Part shown: piece after piece, positions 51,518-59,542 of the stretch
How the letters are laid out: each line of letters starts with the position of its first letter
Position numbering within the stretch: position 1 is the stretch's first letter
DNA from: CAZMOK01 sp964567785
GTDB lineage: Bacteria > Bacteroidota > Bacteroidia > Bacteroidales > JAGOPY01
DNA: 64,000 nt
Direction of reading: 5' to 3'
Assembly (NCBI GenBank): GCA_964567785.1
Contig: CAZMOK010000002.1
Location: 30,070-94,069, forward strand
Notes under the pieces: model-generated
Seen by the model: the letters and a program-made list of their open reading frames with translations, nothing else
Databases searched by the model: none
What the model was told of the DNA's origin: nothing
Position numbers and translations under genes: made by a program

Positions 51518-52642
51518 ATGGAAAGAAAAAACATAGAGTTACTCAAGGCTACCATATACGTTGTGATAGGTATTATTCTTTTCTTTTTCGTAATAATAAC
51601 TGCGAAACAGATCCTGATACCTATCAGCCTCAGTTTTCTGTTTGCCACTCTGATTTATCCGCTTACCTGGTTATTACAGGAAAAACTTAAGTTTCCGCGA
51701 ACAATAGCTGTGCTTGTGGGGGTGCTGACATTTGTCGCCGTGATCTTTGTATTTTTCAACCTCCTGATCAACCAGATATCAAACCTGGCACAGGATTTTC
51801 CCCAATTGAAGGAGAAGGCATTGGCCAATCTTGAATACCTCCGTCTCTTTGTCCAGGAGAACTTCGGCGTGGATTCCGAAAGCCAGCATTCCTGGATGAG
51901 AGAAAGGATCAAGGGACTTTTTGAATCGGGCAGCAGCCTGCTTGAAAATATGATAAATGCTACGGCAGGCACACTGTTCCAGCTTCTTCTGGTTCCTGTA
52001 CTGATGTACTACATGCTTACCTTCAGGGAACAGTTCAGAAAGTTTGTGATCATAGTGTCGCCCAAGAAAAAGAGGGAAGATACTGAAAAGATAATGAAGG
52101 ATATTTCAACGATCATACAAAGGTATATAAGCGGCGTGTTTACAGTCGTGATCATTCTGGGCTTCCTGAATTCGATAGGCCTTTACATAATAGGATTAAA
52201 GTATGCCGTAATATTTGGTGTGCTGTCGGCCCTTTTCAACCTGATCCCTTATTTTGGCACCTGGATAGGGGCCTTTTTTCCCATAACCTTTGCCCTCCTT
52301 ACGGGCGACAGTCCAAGCCTGGCCATCAGTGTTTTCCTGTTTTATGCTATCATACAATTTACCGAGAACAATATACTTACCCCTAATATAACCGGCGGAT
52401 ACGTAAGGCTTAATCCACTGATCACTATATTGAGCATAATAGTCGGCGGAATGGTATGGGGTATAACAGGAATGCTTATAGTTATTCCTTTTATGGCCAC
52501 ACTTAAGATACTTTTCGAACAGGTAGATGATCTTAAACCCCTCGCCTATCTCATCGGGAACGAAAGAAAAAAGAAATGGAAAGTAGTGCTGAAGCATGTC
52601 AGGCGCAGTGTGGGGCTGACCGGTGAAGGTACACAGAAATAA
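51518..52642 (+). CDS. AI-2E family transporter (TqsA/PerM type)
   Basis: A 374-residue membrane protein with eight predicted helices and a central soluble stretch (residues about 75-160). The family core appears as ISGVFTVVIILGFLNSIGLYIIGLKYA, FNLIPYFGTWIGAFFP, and ENNILTPNITGGYVRLNPLITILSIIVGGMVWGITGMLIVIPF. Members export small molecules or exchange ions; the AI-2 name comes from one E. coli protein and should not be read as function here. It is 12 bp upstream of the methyltransferase gene. Confidence 0.9.
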   Translation: MERKNIELLKATIYVVIGIILFFFVIITAKQILIPISLSFLFATLIYPLTWLLQEKLKFPRTIAVLVGVLTFVAVIFVFFNLLINQISNLAQDFPQLKEKALANLEYLRLFVQENFGVDSESQHSWMRERIKGLFESGSSLLENMINATAGTLFQLLLVPVLMYYMLTFREQFRKFVIIVSPKKKREDTEKIMKDISTIIQRYISGVFTVVIILGFLNSIGLYIIGLKYAVIFGVLSALFNLIPYFGTWIGAFFPITFALLTGDSPSLAISVFLFYAIIQFTENNILTPNITGGYVRLNPLITILSIIVGGMVWGITGMLIVIPFMATLKILFEQVDDLKPLAYLIGNERKKKWKVVLKHVRRSVGLTGEGTQK

Positions 52643-52653
52643 AAGAAACCGTT

Positions 52654-53817
52654 TTGGAACTACTGGAGAATTCTGACAGGCTTATTGCCAAAACTTTCCA
52701 AGGGTTGGAGGGCGCGCTTGCCGGTGAACTTGAGAACCTGGGTGCCGGAAATATCCGGATCATCAAGCGGGGTGTATCTTTTACCGGCGATAAAAAAATG
52801 ATATACAAGGCAAACTATTTTTGCCGATCGGCATTGAGAGTGTTAAAGCCCGTCGCTGAATTCAGTATCAGCAACCAGGATGATTTTTATGAAAAAGCGC
52901 TCCGGATCCCCTGGGAAAAATTCCTGACCCTTCAGAAGACCTTTGCCATTGATCCTGTTGTCTTTTCAGGTATTTTCACCCACAGCCACTTTGCCGCCCT
53001 GCGCTGCAAAGACGCCATTGCCGACCGTTTTCTGAAAATGCATAAAAGAAGGCCTTCGGTTGATACAAAAGATACTGACATCCTGATCAACCTGCACATA
53101 AAAGAGCAACAGGTTACCATATCGCTCGACAGTTCGGGGAGTTCCCTCCATCTTAGAGGTTACAGGAAAAGAAGCGCTGAAGCCCCCCTGAACGAGGTGC
53201 TTGCAGCCGGCATGATAATGCTCACAGGCTGGAAGGGCGATGTTGATCTTTATGATCCTTTTTGTGGTTCCGGCACACTGCTTATTGAAGGTGCCATGCA
53301 GGCAATGAATATCCCTGCCGGGCATTACCGCGAAAACTATGGGTTTATGAACTGGACCGATTACGACGGAAAATTATGGAATGATATTAAGCGGGATGCA
53401 GAAGGAAGAAAGAAAAGTCCCGGCTGCCGGCTTTTTGGAAGTGATATTTCAGGTACAGCTCTTTCGGCAAGCAGGATCAATATCAGGACAGCCGGGCTTG
53501 GAAAGGTGATCGACCTGAAAAAGAAAGATGTGAGGGATACTTCGAAATCAGCCTCGGAAGGGATCATCATTACAAACCCTCCTTATGGAGAAAGAATGAA
53601 AACTTATAATATATCTGATCTATACAGCGAATTGGGTGATACGCTAAAAAATAATTACCAGGGATTTTCTGCGTGGGTGTTAACATCTGATATGGAAGCC
53701 CTCAAGAATGTAGGATTGCGCACTTCAAAAAAATTAATCCTTTTCAATGGCCCTCTCGAGTGCAGATTTGCTAATTTTGAACTCTATAAAGGTTCGAGGA
53801 AACCTGACAGAAATTAA
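52654..53817 (+). CDS. THUMP domain class I RNA methyltransferase (RlmL-N-like)
   Basis: A 387-residue enzyme. An N-terminal ferredoxin-like and THUMP region (residues 1-160) is followed by a SAM-binding domain with YDPFCGSGTLLIEGAM near 200 and the N6/N2-methyltransferase motif ITNPPYGERM near 307. It probably methylates N2 of a guanosine in 23S rRNA, like the first half of E. coli RlmL. The start is a TTG at 52654 after AAAAGAAACC; no ATG is available before the conserved segment AKTFQGLE. Confidence 0.88.
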   Translation: MELLENSDRLIAKTFQGLEGALAGELENLGAGNIRIIKRGVSFTGDKKMIYKANYFCRSALRVLKPVAEFSISNQDDFYEKALRIPWEKFLTLQKTFAIDPVVFSGIFTHSHFAALRCKDAIADRFLKMHKRRPSVDTKDTDILINLHIKEQQVTISLDSSGSSLHLRGYRKRSAEAPLNEVLAAGMIMLTGWKGDVDLYDPFCGSGTLLIEGAMQAMNIPAGHYRENYGFMNWTDYDGKLWNDIKRDAEGRKKSPGCRLFGSDISGTALSASRINIRTAGLGKVIDLKKKDVRDTSKSASEGIIITNPPYGERMKTYNISDLYSELGDTLKNNYQGFSAWVLTSDMEALKNVGLRTSKKLILFNGPLECRFANFELYKGSRKPDRN

Positions 53818-53887
53818 TTGACGTTGAATGTTTTAGCTTCCTGTATAAAAAATTTAAGTCTTACAGGGAAGAAAAAAGAAACCGGCA

Positions 53888-54871
53888 ATGCCAAAAACAA
53901 TCAAAAAAATCGGTGTGCTCACATCCGGTGGAGATGCACCGGGAATGAATGCAGCCATAAGGGCCGTTGTGAGGACAAGCATATATGAAGAACTTGAGGT
54001 AATGGGTATTTACCGTGGTTACCAGGGGTTGATAAATGGAAGTGTTGTGGATCTCAAAAGCCATTCTGTTTCGAATATCATACAAAGAGGCGGAACCATC
54101 CTGAAATCGGCACGGTCAAAAGAGTTCCGCACCAAAGAAGGGCGAAAAAAAGCATATGAAACACTGGTAAAGAACAATATAGATGCCCTGATCGTGATAG
54201 GTGGAGACGGTACTTTCACTGGAGCCAAGGTATTCGATTCGGAATTCAACTTTCCCATCGTAGGACTGCCGGGAACGATTGACAACGACCTTTACGGGAC
54301 AGACTATACGATAGGCTATGATACTGCCGTAAACACAGTTGTGGGAGCGGTTGATAAGCTCCGTGACACGGCCGACTCGCACGACCGGTTGTTCATCGTT
54401 GAGGTCATGGGCAGGGATGCCGGATTTATTGCACTGCGGAGTGGTATTGCCACAGGGGCAGAAGCCATACTGATCCCTGAAAGCCCCACCTTTATCGATC
54501 AACTGATGGACAAGATCGAAAATGACTGGAGGAAGAACAAGACTTCCGGGATCATCATTGTTTCGGAAGGGGATGATTTTGGAGGTGCCCTGGAGGTGAC
54601 TGAGGAAGTCAATAAGAAATTCCCCGAATTTGAAACAAGGGTTACCATACTGGGGCACATACAGAGAGGTGGCTCGCCCAGTGCATTCGACAGGGTGATG
54701 GCCAGCGGACTTGGCCACGCGTCTGTGAAGGCTCTGATCGGCGGCGAAAAGAACATCATGATAGGCAGCATGAACCGAAAGGTGGTCTATACGCCCTTTG
54801 AAAGATCAATCAAGCATCACCAGGAAATAAACCGGGAGCTTTACCGTATCGCACAGGTGCTCTCAATCTAG
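53888..54871 (+). CDS. pfkA: ATP-dependent 6-phosphofructokinase
   Basis: A 327-residue glycolytic enzyme. Motifs: TSGGDAPGMNAAIRAVVR (about 12-29), VIGGDGTFTGA (about 104-114), catalytic GTIDND, and EVMGRDAGFIAL for fructose-6-phosphate. The glycine in GGDGT marks the ATP-using type; the pyrophosphate-using enzyme has GGDDT/S here. The 327-residue length matches bacterial PfkA. Confidence 0.95.
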   Translation: MPKTIKKIGVLTSGGDAPGMNAAIRAVVRTSIYEELEVMGIYRGYQGLINGSVVDLKSHSVSNIIQRGGTILKSARSKEFRTKEGRKKAYETLVKNNIDALIVIGGDGTFTGAKVFDSEFNFPIVGLPGTIDNDLYGTDYTIGYDTAVNTVVGAVDKLRDTADSHDRLFIVEVMGRDAGFIALRSGIATGAEAILIPESPTFIDQLMDKIENDWRKNKTSGIIIVSEGDDFGGALEVTEEVNKKFPEFETRVTILGHIQRGGSPSAFDRVMASGLGHASVKALIGGEKNIMIGSMNRKVVYTPFERSIKHHQEINRELYRIAQVLSI

Positions 54872-54886
54872 CCTCCCATCTTTCAT

Positions 54887-57379
54887 ATGAAAAAAACCTT
54901 TTTTGCTGATGTCTTGCTCCCATTGCCGTTACCGGGCTACTATACCTACCGGGTACCGGCCGATCTCAACGGGCAGGTGCAAGCAGGGAAAAGGGTTGCT
55001 GTGCAGTTTGGTAAGAAGAAGATCTATTCAGGACTGGTAAGAAGGGTTCATCAAAGGGTGCCCGATACGGTCACACCAAAGTATATCCTGTCTGTCATTG
55101 ATGAAAAGTCCATACTGGCGGAAAAGCAATTTGCGTTCTGGGAATGGATGGCCGAATACTATATGACCACCCCCGGGGAGGTTATGAATGCCGCCCTTCC
55201 ATCGGGGCTAAAGCTTACCAGCGAATCGAGCATCGTACTGAACCCCGATTTTGATTCTGACATCACAGACCTTTCTGAAAAAGAGCTGCTTATTACAGAA
55301 TCCCTGATGAACAAGACGAAGTTGCCGGTTTCGGAAGCCATTGAGATCACCGACCAGCAAAAGATCCTACCCCTGATAAAAAACCTGATCGAGAAAGGGG
55401 TTGTTTTGCTTGAAGAGGAATTGCAGGACCGCTATAAGCCAAGGAAAGAGGTCTATGTGAGCATGCCCGGGGAGATCTCGGGTGATGAACAGAAGCTGAG
55501 GGATATCTTTGATGCGCTCGGAAAAAAGGCGTTCAAGCAGCTTCAGTTGCTCATTTCATTCATCAACCTTACCAGGAACGGGGAAAAGGAACTGAAGGAG
55601 ATAAAACGCACCGATCTGCTGAAAAGTGTGGACGCCGGCTATGCAAGTTTGCAATCCCTTGAAAAGAAAGGCATACTTGAAACCCATGAAAAAACAGTCA
55701 GCCGCTTTGAAGAGGTATCGGCGCCAGCTTCAGCTTCCGACATAGAGCTCAGTGAACACCAACGCGAGGCCTTTGAAGATATCAAGAAAGGATTTGAGGA
55801 AAAGGATGTGGTACTGCTCCACGGTATCACCTCGTCGGGCAAGACCGAGATCTATATCAAGCTGATAGAGGAACAGCTCAGGCAGAACAAACAGGTATTA
55901 TATCTCCTTCCGGAAATAGCCCTCACCTCCCAGATCATAAACAGGTTGAGAAAATACTTCGGCGACCTTGTGGGTGTTTACCATTCGAGATACAATGAAG
56001 GCGAAAGGGCCGAAACCTGGAACAATGTATTGAATTTCGGGAACAGCGATGCCGTTAAAAACACCCCGTTGATCCTGGGGGCAAGGTCGGCCATTTTCCT
56101 TCCTTTCAAGGACCCCGGACTGATCATAGTGGACGAAGAGCATGACACATCGTATAAGCAGACGGAACCTTCGCCGCGTTACCTTGCCCGTGATTCGGGA
56201 GTATTCCTGGGTTCCATGTTCAACGTACCGGTCCTGCTCGGTTCAGCCACCCCTTCACTCGAAACCTATTCCAACGTGAAGAACGGCAAATATGGTTATG
56301 CGAAACTGACTGAAAGATACCGCGGAATGGAAACTCCTGAGATCATCGTTGCCGACCTCAGGAAGGAAAGGCAGCAGAAAACCATGAGATCACATTTTTC
56401 TGCTGTGCTTGTCGGTGCGATGAAAGACGCCCTTGAGAAAAAGGAGCAGGTAATCCTTTTCCAGAACCGACGGGGCTTTTCAACCAGGCTTGAGTGTGAA
56501 GACTGCCACTGGATCCCTTATTGCATACATTGTGACATCTCTCTTACCTACCACAAGTATTTCAAAGAGATGAAATGTCACTATTGCGGCTATTCCACCG
56601 GGTTACCTGATAAATGCCCCGACTGTGGAAGCACCCGGTTATCCACCCGGGGTTTTGGTACTGAAAAAGTGGAAGAGGAACTTGCACTGATCTTCCCCGA
56701 AGCCAGGATCAGACGTATGGACCTTGACTCAACAAAAAGCAGATATGCTCATCAGTCGATCATAACAGATTTTGAAGACCACAAGATCGATGTGCTGGTT
56801 GGAACCCAGATGGTAACTAAAGGGCTCGATTTTGACAGGGTAAGCCTGGTGGGTATCCTGAATGCCGACAACATGATCAATTTCCCCGACTTCAGGGCAC
56901 AGGAACGGAGCTTTCAACTAATGGAACAGGTAAGCGGAAGGGCAGGACGGAAATTTAAAAGAGGGAAGGTGATCATCCAGTCGTACAAACCGGAACACCA
57001 GGTTATTGAGTGGGTCAAGAACCACGATTTTGAGATGATGGCAAGGATTGAAATGCATCAGCGCTCTGATTTTAAATATCCCCCCTATTATCGCCTGATC
57101 ATGCTGAGATTGAAACACAAAGATTCAAAAGAGGTAAGACGCGCAGCTTCAGACCTTGCCTACGACCTGAGGCAGAAGCTCGGGAGGCGGGTTCTTGGCC
57201 CTGAATTTCCGCTGGTTACCAGGGTCAGGGGACTATACATACAGCATATCCTTGTGAAACTGGACAAGAAAACCGGGATCAGCTCCACAAAAGTGGAAAT
57301 AAACAACATTATCAAAAATTTTGTGGCTGTTAATACGAACCGGAGGGTCAGGGTGATCGTTGACGTGGATCCTGTTTAG
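54887..57379 (+). CDS. priA: Primosomal protein N' (replication restart helicase)
   Basis: PriA binds stalled forks and reloads the replisome. The 830 residues contain the N-terminal 3'-DNA-binding domain (VLLPLPLPGYYTYRVP), Walker A GITSSGKTEIY near 310, the DEEH box, a zinc-binding cluster of eight cysteines (CEDCHWIPYCIHC and CHYCGY, CPDC), and helicase motifs including GTQMVTKGLDFDRV and QVSGRAGR. The start is 15 bp after pfkA. The end converges on ftsB/divIC. Confidence 0.95.
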   Translation: MKKTFFADVLLPLPLPGYYTYRVPADLNGQVQAGKRVAVQFGKKKIYSGLVRRVHQRVPDTVTPKYILSVIDEKSILAEKQFAFWEWMAEYYMTTPGEVMNAALPSGLKLTSESSIVLNPDFDSDITDLSEKELLITESLMNKTKLPVSEAIEITDQQKILPLIKNLIEKGVVLLEEELQDRYKPRKEVYVSMPGEISGDEQKLRDIFDALGKKAFKQLQLLISFINLTRNGEKELKEIKRTDLLKSVDAGYASLQSLEKKGILETHEKTVSRFEEVSAPASASDIELSEHQREAFEDIKKGFEEKDVVLLHGITSSGKTEIYIKLIEEQLRQNKQVLYLLPEIALTSQIINRLRKYFGDLVGVYHSRYNEGERAETWNNVLNFGNSDAVKNTPLILGARSAIFLPFKDPGLIIVDEEHDTSYKQTEPSPRYLARDSGVFLGSMFNVPVLLGSATPSLETYSNVKNGKYGYAKLTERYRGMETPEIIVADLRKERQQKTMRSHFSAVLVGAMKDALEKKEQVILFQNRRGFSTRLECEDCHWIPYCIHCDISLTYHKYFKEMKCHYCGYSTGLPDKCPDCGSTRLSTRGFGTEKVEEELALIFPEARIRRMDLDSTKSRYAHQSIITDFEDHKIDVLVGTQMVTKGLDFDRVSLVGILNADNMINFPDFRAQERSFQLMEQVSGRAGRKFKRGKVIIQSYKPEHQVIEWVKNHDFEMMARIEMHQRSDFKYPPYYRLIMLRLKHKDSKEVRRAASDLAYDLRQKLGRRVLGPEFPLVTRVRGLYIQHILVKLDKKTGISSTKVEINNIIKNFVAVNTNRRVRVIVDVDPV

Positions 57380-57396
57380 CGCCATCAGAATAATTA

Positions 57397-57456
57397 TTCC
57401 TATTCTTATACCTGTTCCTGTTCTTTCTCCTAATCCTATTACTATCCCTACTCTTC
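57397..57456 (-). repeat. 6-bp degenerate tandem repeat running from the FtsB stop codon
   Basis: Minus strand, from the stop TAG (57450-57448): TAGGGA, TAGTAA, TAGGAT, TAGGAG, AAAGAA, CAGGAA, CAGGTA, TAAGAA, TAGGAA. The period of six keeps the frame, so the stop codon is followed by further in-frame TAG/TAA codons. The array occupies most of the 68-bp gap between priA and ftsB. Confidence 0.82.
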
Positions 57457-57747
57457 CCCTTCCCTTATCATCAGGTAAACGTCTTCGTTATCCCTTTTCA
57501 TAAGGTATTTTTCCCGGGCGAATTTTTCGAGTTTCACTGTGTCAGTTGTGAGCTCTTCGGCTGCTTTCCTGTTCTTTTCGATCTCTTCGAGATAAAAATC
57601 CTTTTCCTTTTCCAGTTCATTCAATTGCCCCGACATTCTGAATTGTTCCTGGATATTCGTATTGTCAAAAAAGATCATCCAGACAGCAAATAGCATCAGT
57701 GTTATGAAATACTTATTCCTGATTATTTTTAGGATTTTCCGAAACAT
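57448..57747 (-). CDS. FtsB/DivIC-type septum formation initiator
   Basis: A 99-residue bitopic protein: short cytoplasmic start, one membrane helix (YFITLMLFAVWMIFF, about 13-28), then a coiled coil (QLNELEKEKDFYLEEIEKNRKAAEEL) and the family's ending (KLEKFAREKYLMKRDNEDVYLM). FtsB/DivIC works with FtsL and FtsQ to activate septal peptidoglycan synthesis. The 184-bp gap upstream shows no recognisable site. Confidence 0.9.
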   Translation of the reverse strand: MFRKILKIIRNKYFITLMLFAVWMIFFDNTNIQEQFRMSGQLNELEKEKDFYLEEIEKNRKAAEELTTDTVKLEKFAREKYLMKRDNEDVYLMIREGEE

Positions 57748-57930
57748 TTGCCGGTCTTGATAAAGTTGCCTTTAAAAGTCAATAAAGAGTACCGGGATGA
57801 AAGGGACTGCTCAATTTCCCCGCCCCCGGTACTGTAAAACCTTTCAGATAAAAAGCTAAATTAAGATGCATTGTCAGGGAAAAATAATTAATCTGCCTAA
57901 GTTCTCAACTTACAAATGTTGATAAAGCCA

Positions 57931-58506
57931 TCAAAGTCCCAATTGATCGCTTATCTTTGTCATGGCGCTGAGGCTCAGTGCTGCAAATTCATTGAGCGGG
58001 ATACCTGTTTTTTCGCATTCGCGGATCTTGTCCCTGTCGACTGAAGCGGCAAAGCTTTTTTCCTTCATTCTTTTCACGATCGACTTCGGCTTGACACTTG
58101 AAAGCTTTTTATCAGGATATACCAGTGTAGTGGCCACAATAAGGCCTGTAATGGTTTCAGAGGCCGACAGGGCATGCTGGAAGGTGGTGGTCCGTTCCTT
58201 TTTGGAGGCCATTTCATTATGCCTTACGATCGCTTCGACAAATTCCCCGTCAACATCTTCATTTTTGAGTATTTCGGCTGTCTTAAGACCGTGCACTTCA
58301 GGATCGGCATCGGTTATCTCCACATCCAGATCATGAAGAAGGCCGGCAAGCCCCCACCTGTGAGAATCTTCACCTAACCTGATTGCAACATCCTGCATCA
58401 CAGCTTCAGAAGCATAGCAGTGATTTTGCATCCTTGGGTTTTCAATATATTTCTCTAGCAGTTCTACAGCGCGTTCACGTGTCATCATAGCTAAAAACTT
58501 TTTCAA
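57931..58506 (-). CDS. HD domain hydrolase
   Basis: About 184-191 residues with a metal-dependent HD phosphohydrolase core: H in NHCYASEAVM, HD in GLLHDLDVEI (about residues 57-66), VHGLKT, and the final aspartate region. The protein matches the small HD proteins of Bacteroidota and Clostridia whose substrates are unknown. The ATG at 58506 overlaps the end of the MOSC-MogA gene by 4 bp; an internal ATG at 58485 (MTRERAVELL) matches relatives better and may be the real start. Confidence 0.85.
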   Translation of the reverse strand: MKKFLAMMTRERAVELLEKYIENPRMQNHCYASEAVMQDVAIRLGEDSHRWGLAGLLHDLDVEITDADPEVHGLKTAEILKNEDVDGEFVEAIVRHNEMASKKERTTTFQHALSASETITGLIVATTLVYPDKKLSSVKPKSIVKRMKEKSFAASVDRDKIRECEKTGIPLNEFAALSLSAMTKISDQLGL

Positions 58507-59429
58507 TGCGAATCAATACTATGGATCATCATTACAAGGTGGTTCAGGTGAACCGAGATCTCGGGGATGTATTCATTGATGGCCCTGACGCTGCCGGGAA
58601 GGTTAAATATAAGCGTTTGACCCATCGTCCCGGCTATTCCACGGGTGATAAGTGCCGCAGGTTTCTCCTTTCCGTATTTGAGTCTTATCATTTCCATGAT
58701 CCCCGGTATCTCCTTGTCAATCATTTCACGGGTGACATCAGGTGTGAAATCCCTGGGCCCTATCCCGGTTCCGCCGGTTGTAAACACGAAGTCGAATTTT
58801 TCCTCCCTGTATTTCAATAATAATTCTTTAAGCTTCTCCGGGTCGTCAGGGATGATCTTGTGGTCGATCCGGAAATTCCATTTCTTATGGTTGAAAAAAT
58901 CTTCAAGCATTTTTATCATTGCCGGACCGCTCCTGTCTTCGTATTCACCCCTGCTTGCCCTGTCACTCAAAGTTATGACAGAGATCCTGAAAGTGTAAGG
59001 AAAATATTCGACCTGGTCACCTGATTTCACCTCCCCATATTTAAGGACCCTTGCAAAAATGCCTTCTTTGGGCATCACGCAGTTTCCAACTTCCCTGAAT
59101 ATAGCGCAACTGTCGCCGTGGCATTTTTTACCGATCTGGGTGACTTCGAGCTCTGCCTCGCCTATCTTCAGCCTGTCAAATGGATGGGTTTCATAAAGGA
59201 CAAGGCCCTCTGTCGTGATGTTCTCGGCAAATTCACCGTATTTGATCTCCCTGCCCGCGATCACATTGAACTTCTTGAAGCTCTCATTGCCCAGCAGGCT
59301 TACCTGCCTGTGCCACGATCCTGCATGGGCGTCCCCTTCAACACCAAATTCTGTCAAAGCGATCTTCTCAACCGGAACCTTTACCGTCCCTTTCTTCTCA
59401 GATATATTAACTGATAATACTTTAGCCAT
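58503..59429 (-). CDS. MOSC-MogA fusion protein
   Basis: About 308 residues made of two molybdenum-related parts. The N-terminal half is a MOSC domain (GVEGDAHAG, CHGDSCAIFREVGNCVMPKEGIFARV), a fold of molybdenum cofactor sulfuration. The C-terminal half (FRISVITLSDRASRGEYEDRSGP, TTGGTGIGPRDFTPD, LPGS) is a MogA/MoaB-type molybdopterin adenylyltransferase. The fusion would adenylate molybdopterin ahead of MoeA, whose gene lies in the same cluster. The ATG at 59429 is preferred over 59450. Confidence 0.9.
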   Translation of the reverse strand: MAKVLSVNISEKKGTVKVPVEKIALTEFGVEGDAHAGSWHRQVSLLGNESFKKFNVIAGREIKYGEFAENITTEGLVLYETHPFDRLKIGEAELEVTQIGKKCHGDSCAIFREVGNCVMPKEGIFARVLKYGEVKSGDQVEYFPYTFRISVITLSDRASRGEYEDRSGPAMIKMLEDFFNHKKWNFRIDHKIIPDDPEKLKELLLKYREEKFDFVFTTGGTGIGPRDFTPDVTREMIDKEIPGIMEMIRLKYGKEKPAALITRGIAGTMGQTLIFNLPGSVRAINEYIPEISVHLNHLVMMIHSIDSH

Positions 59430-59468
59430 TTTCAAAATAATATCCGGCACCAGGGCCTATTCTTCATA

Positions 59469-59476
59469 CAAAGGTA
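59469..59476 (-). promoter_or_regulatory. Candidate -7 element for the MOSC-MogA gene
   Basis: TACCTTTG on the minus strand, a full TAnnTTTG match 39 bp upstream of the ATG at 59429. No -33 match at standard spacing. It separates this gene from the TPR gene by a promoter. Confidence 0.45.
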
Positions 59477-59542
59477 ACGGTGATAAATTAAAATCTTATA
59501 TAACATCGCCCAAATGAATATTCAACCTCTTCATGATCATTT

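Noticed and set aside
57952..57959. TATCTTTG on the plus strand as a promoter
   Set aside because: It lies in the 3' end of the HD gene and no plus-strand gene follows; the open frame at 57962 is a shadow of the HD gene.
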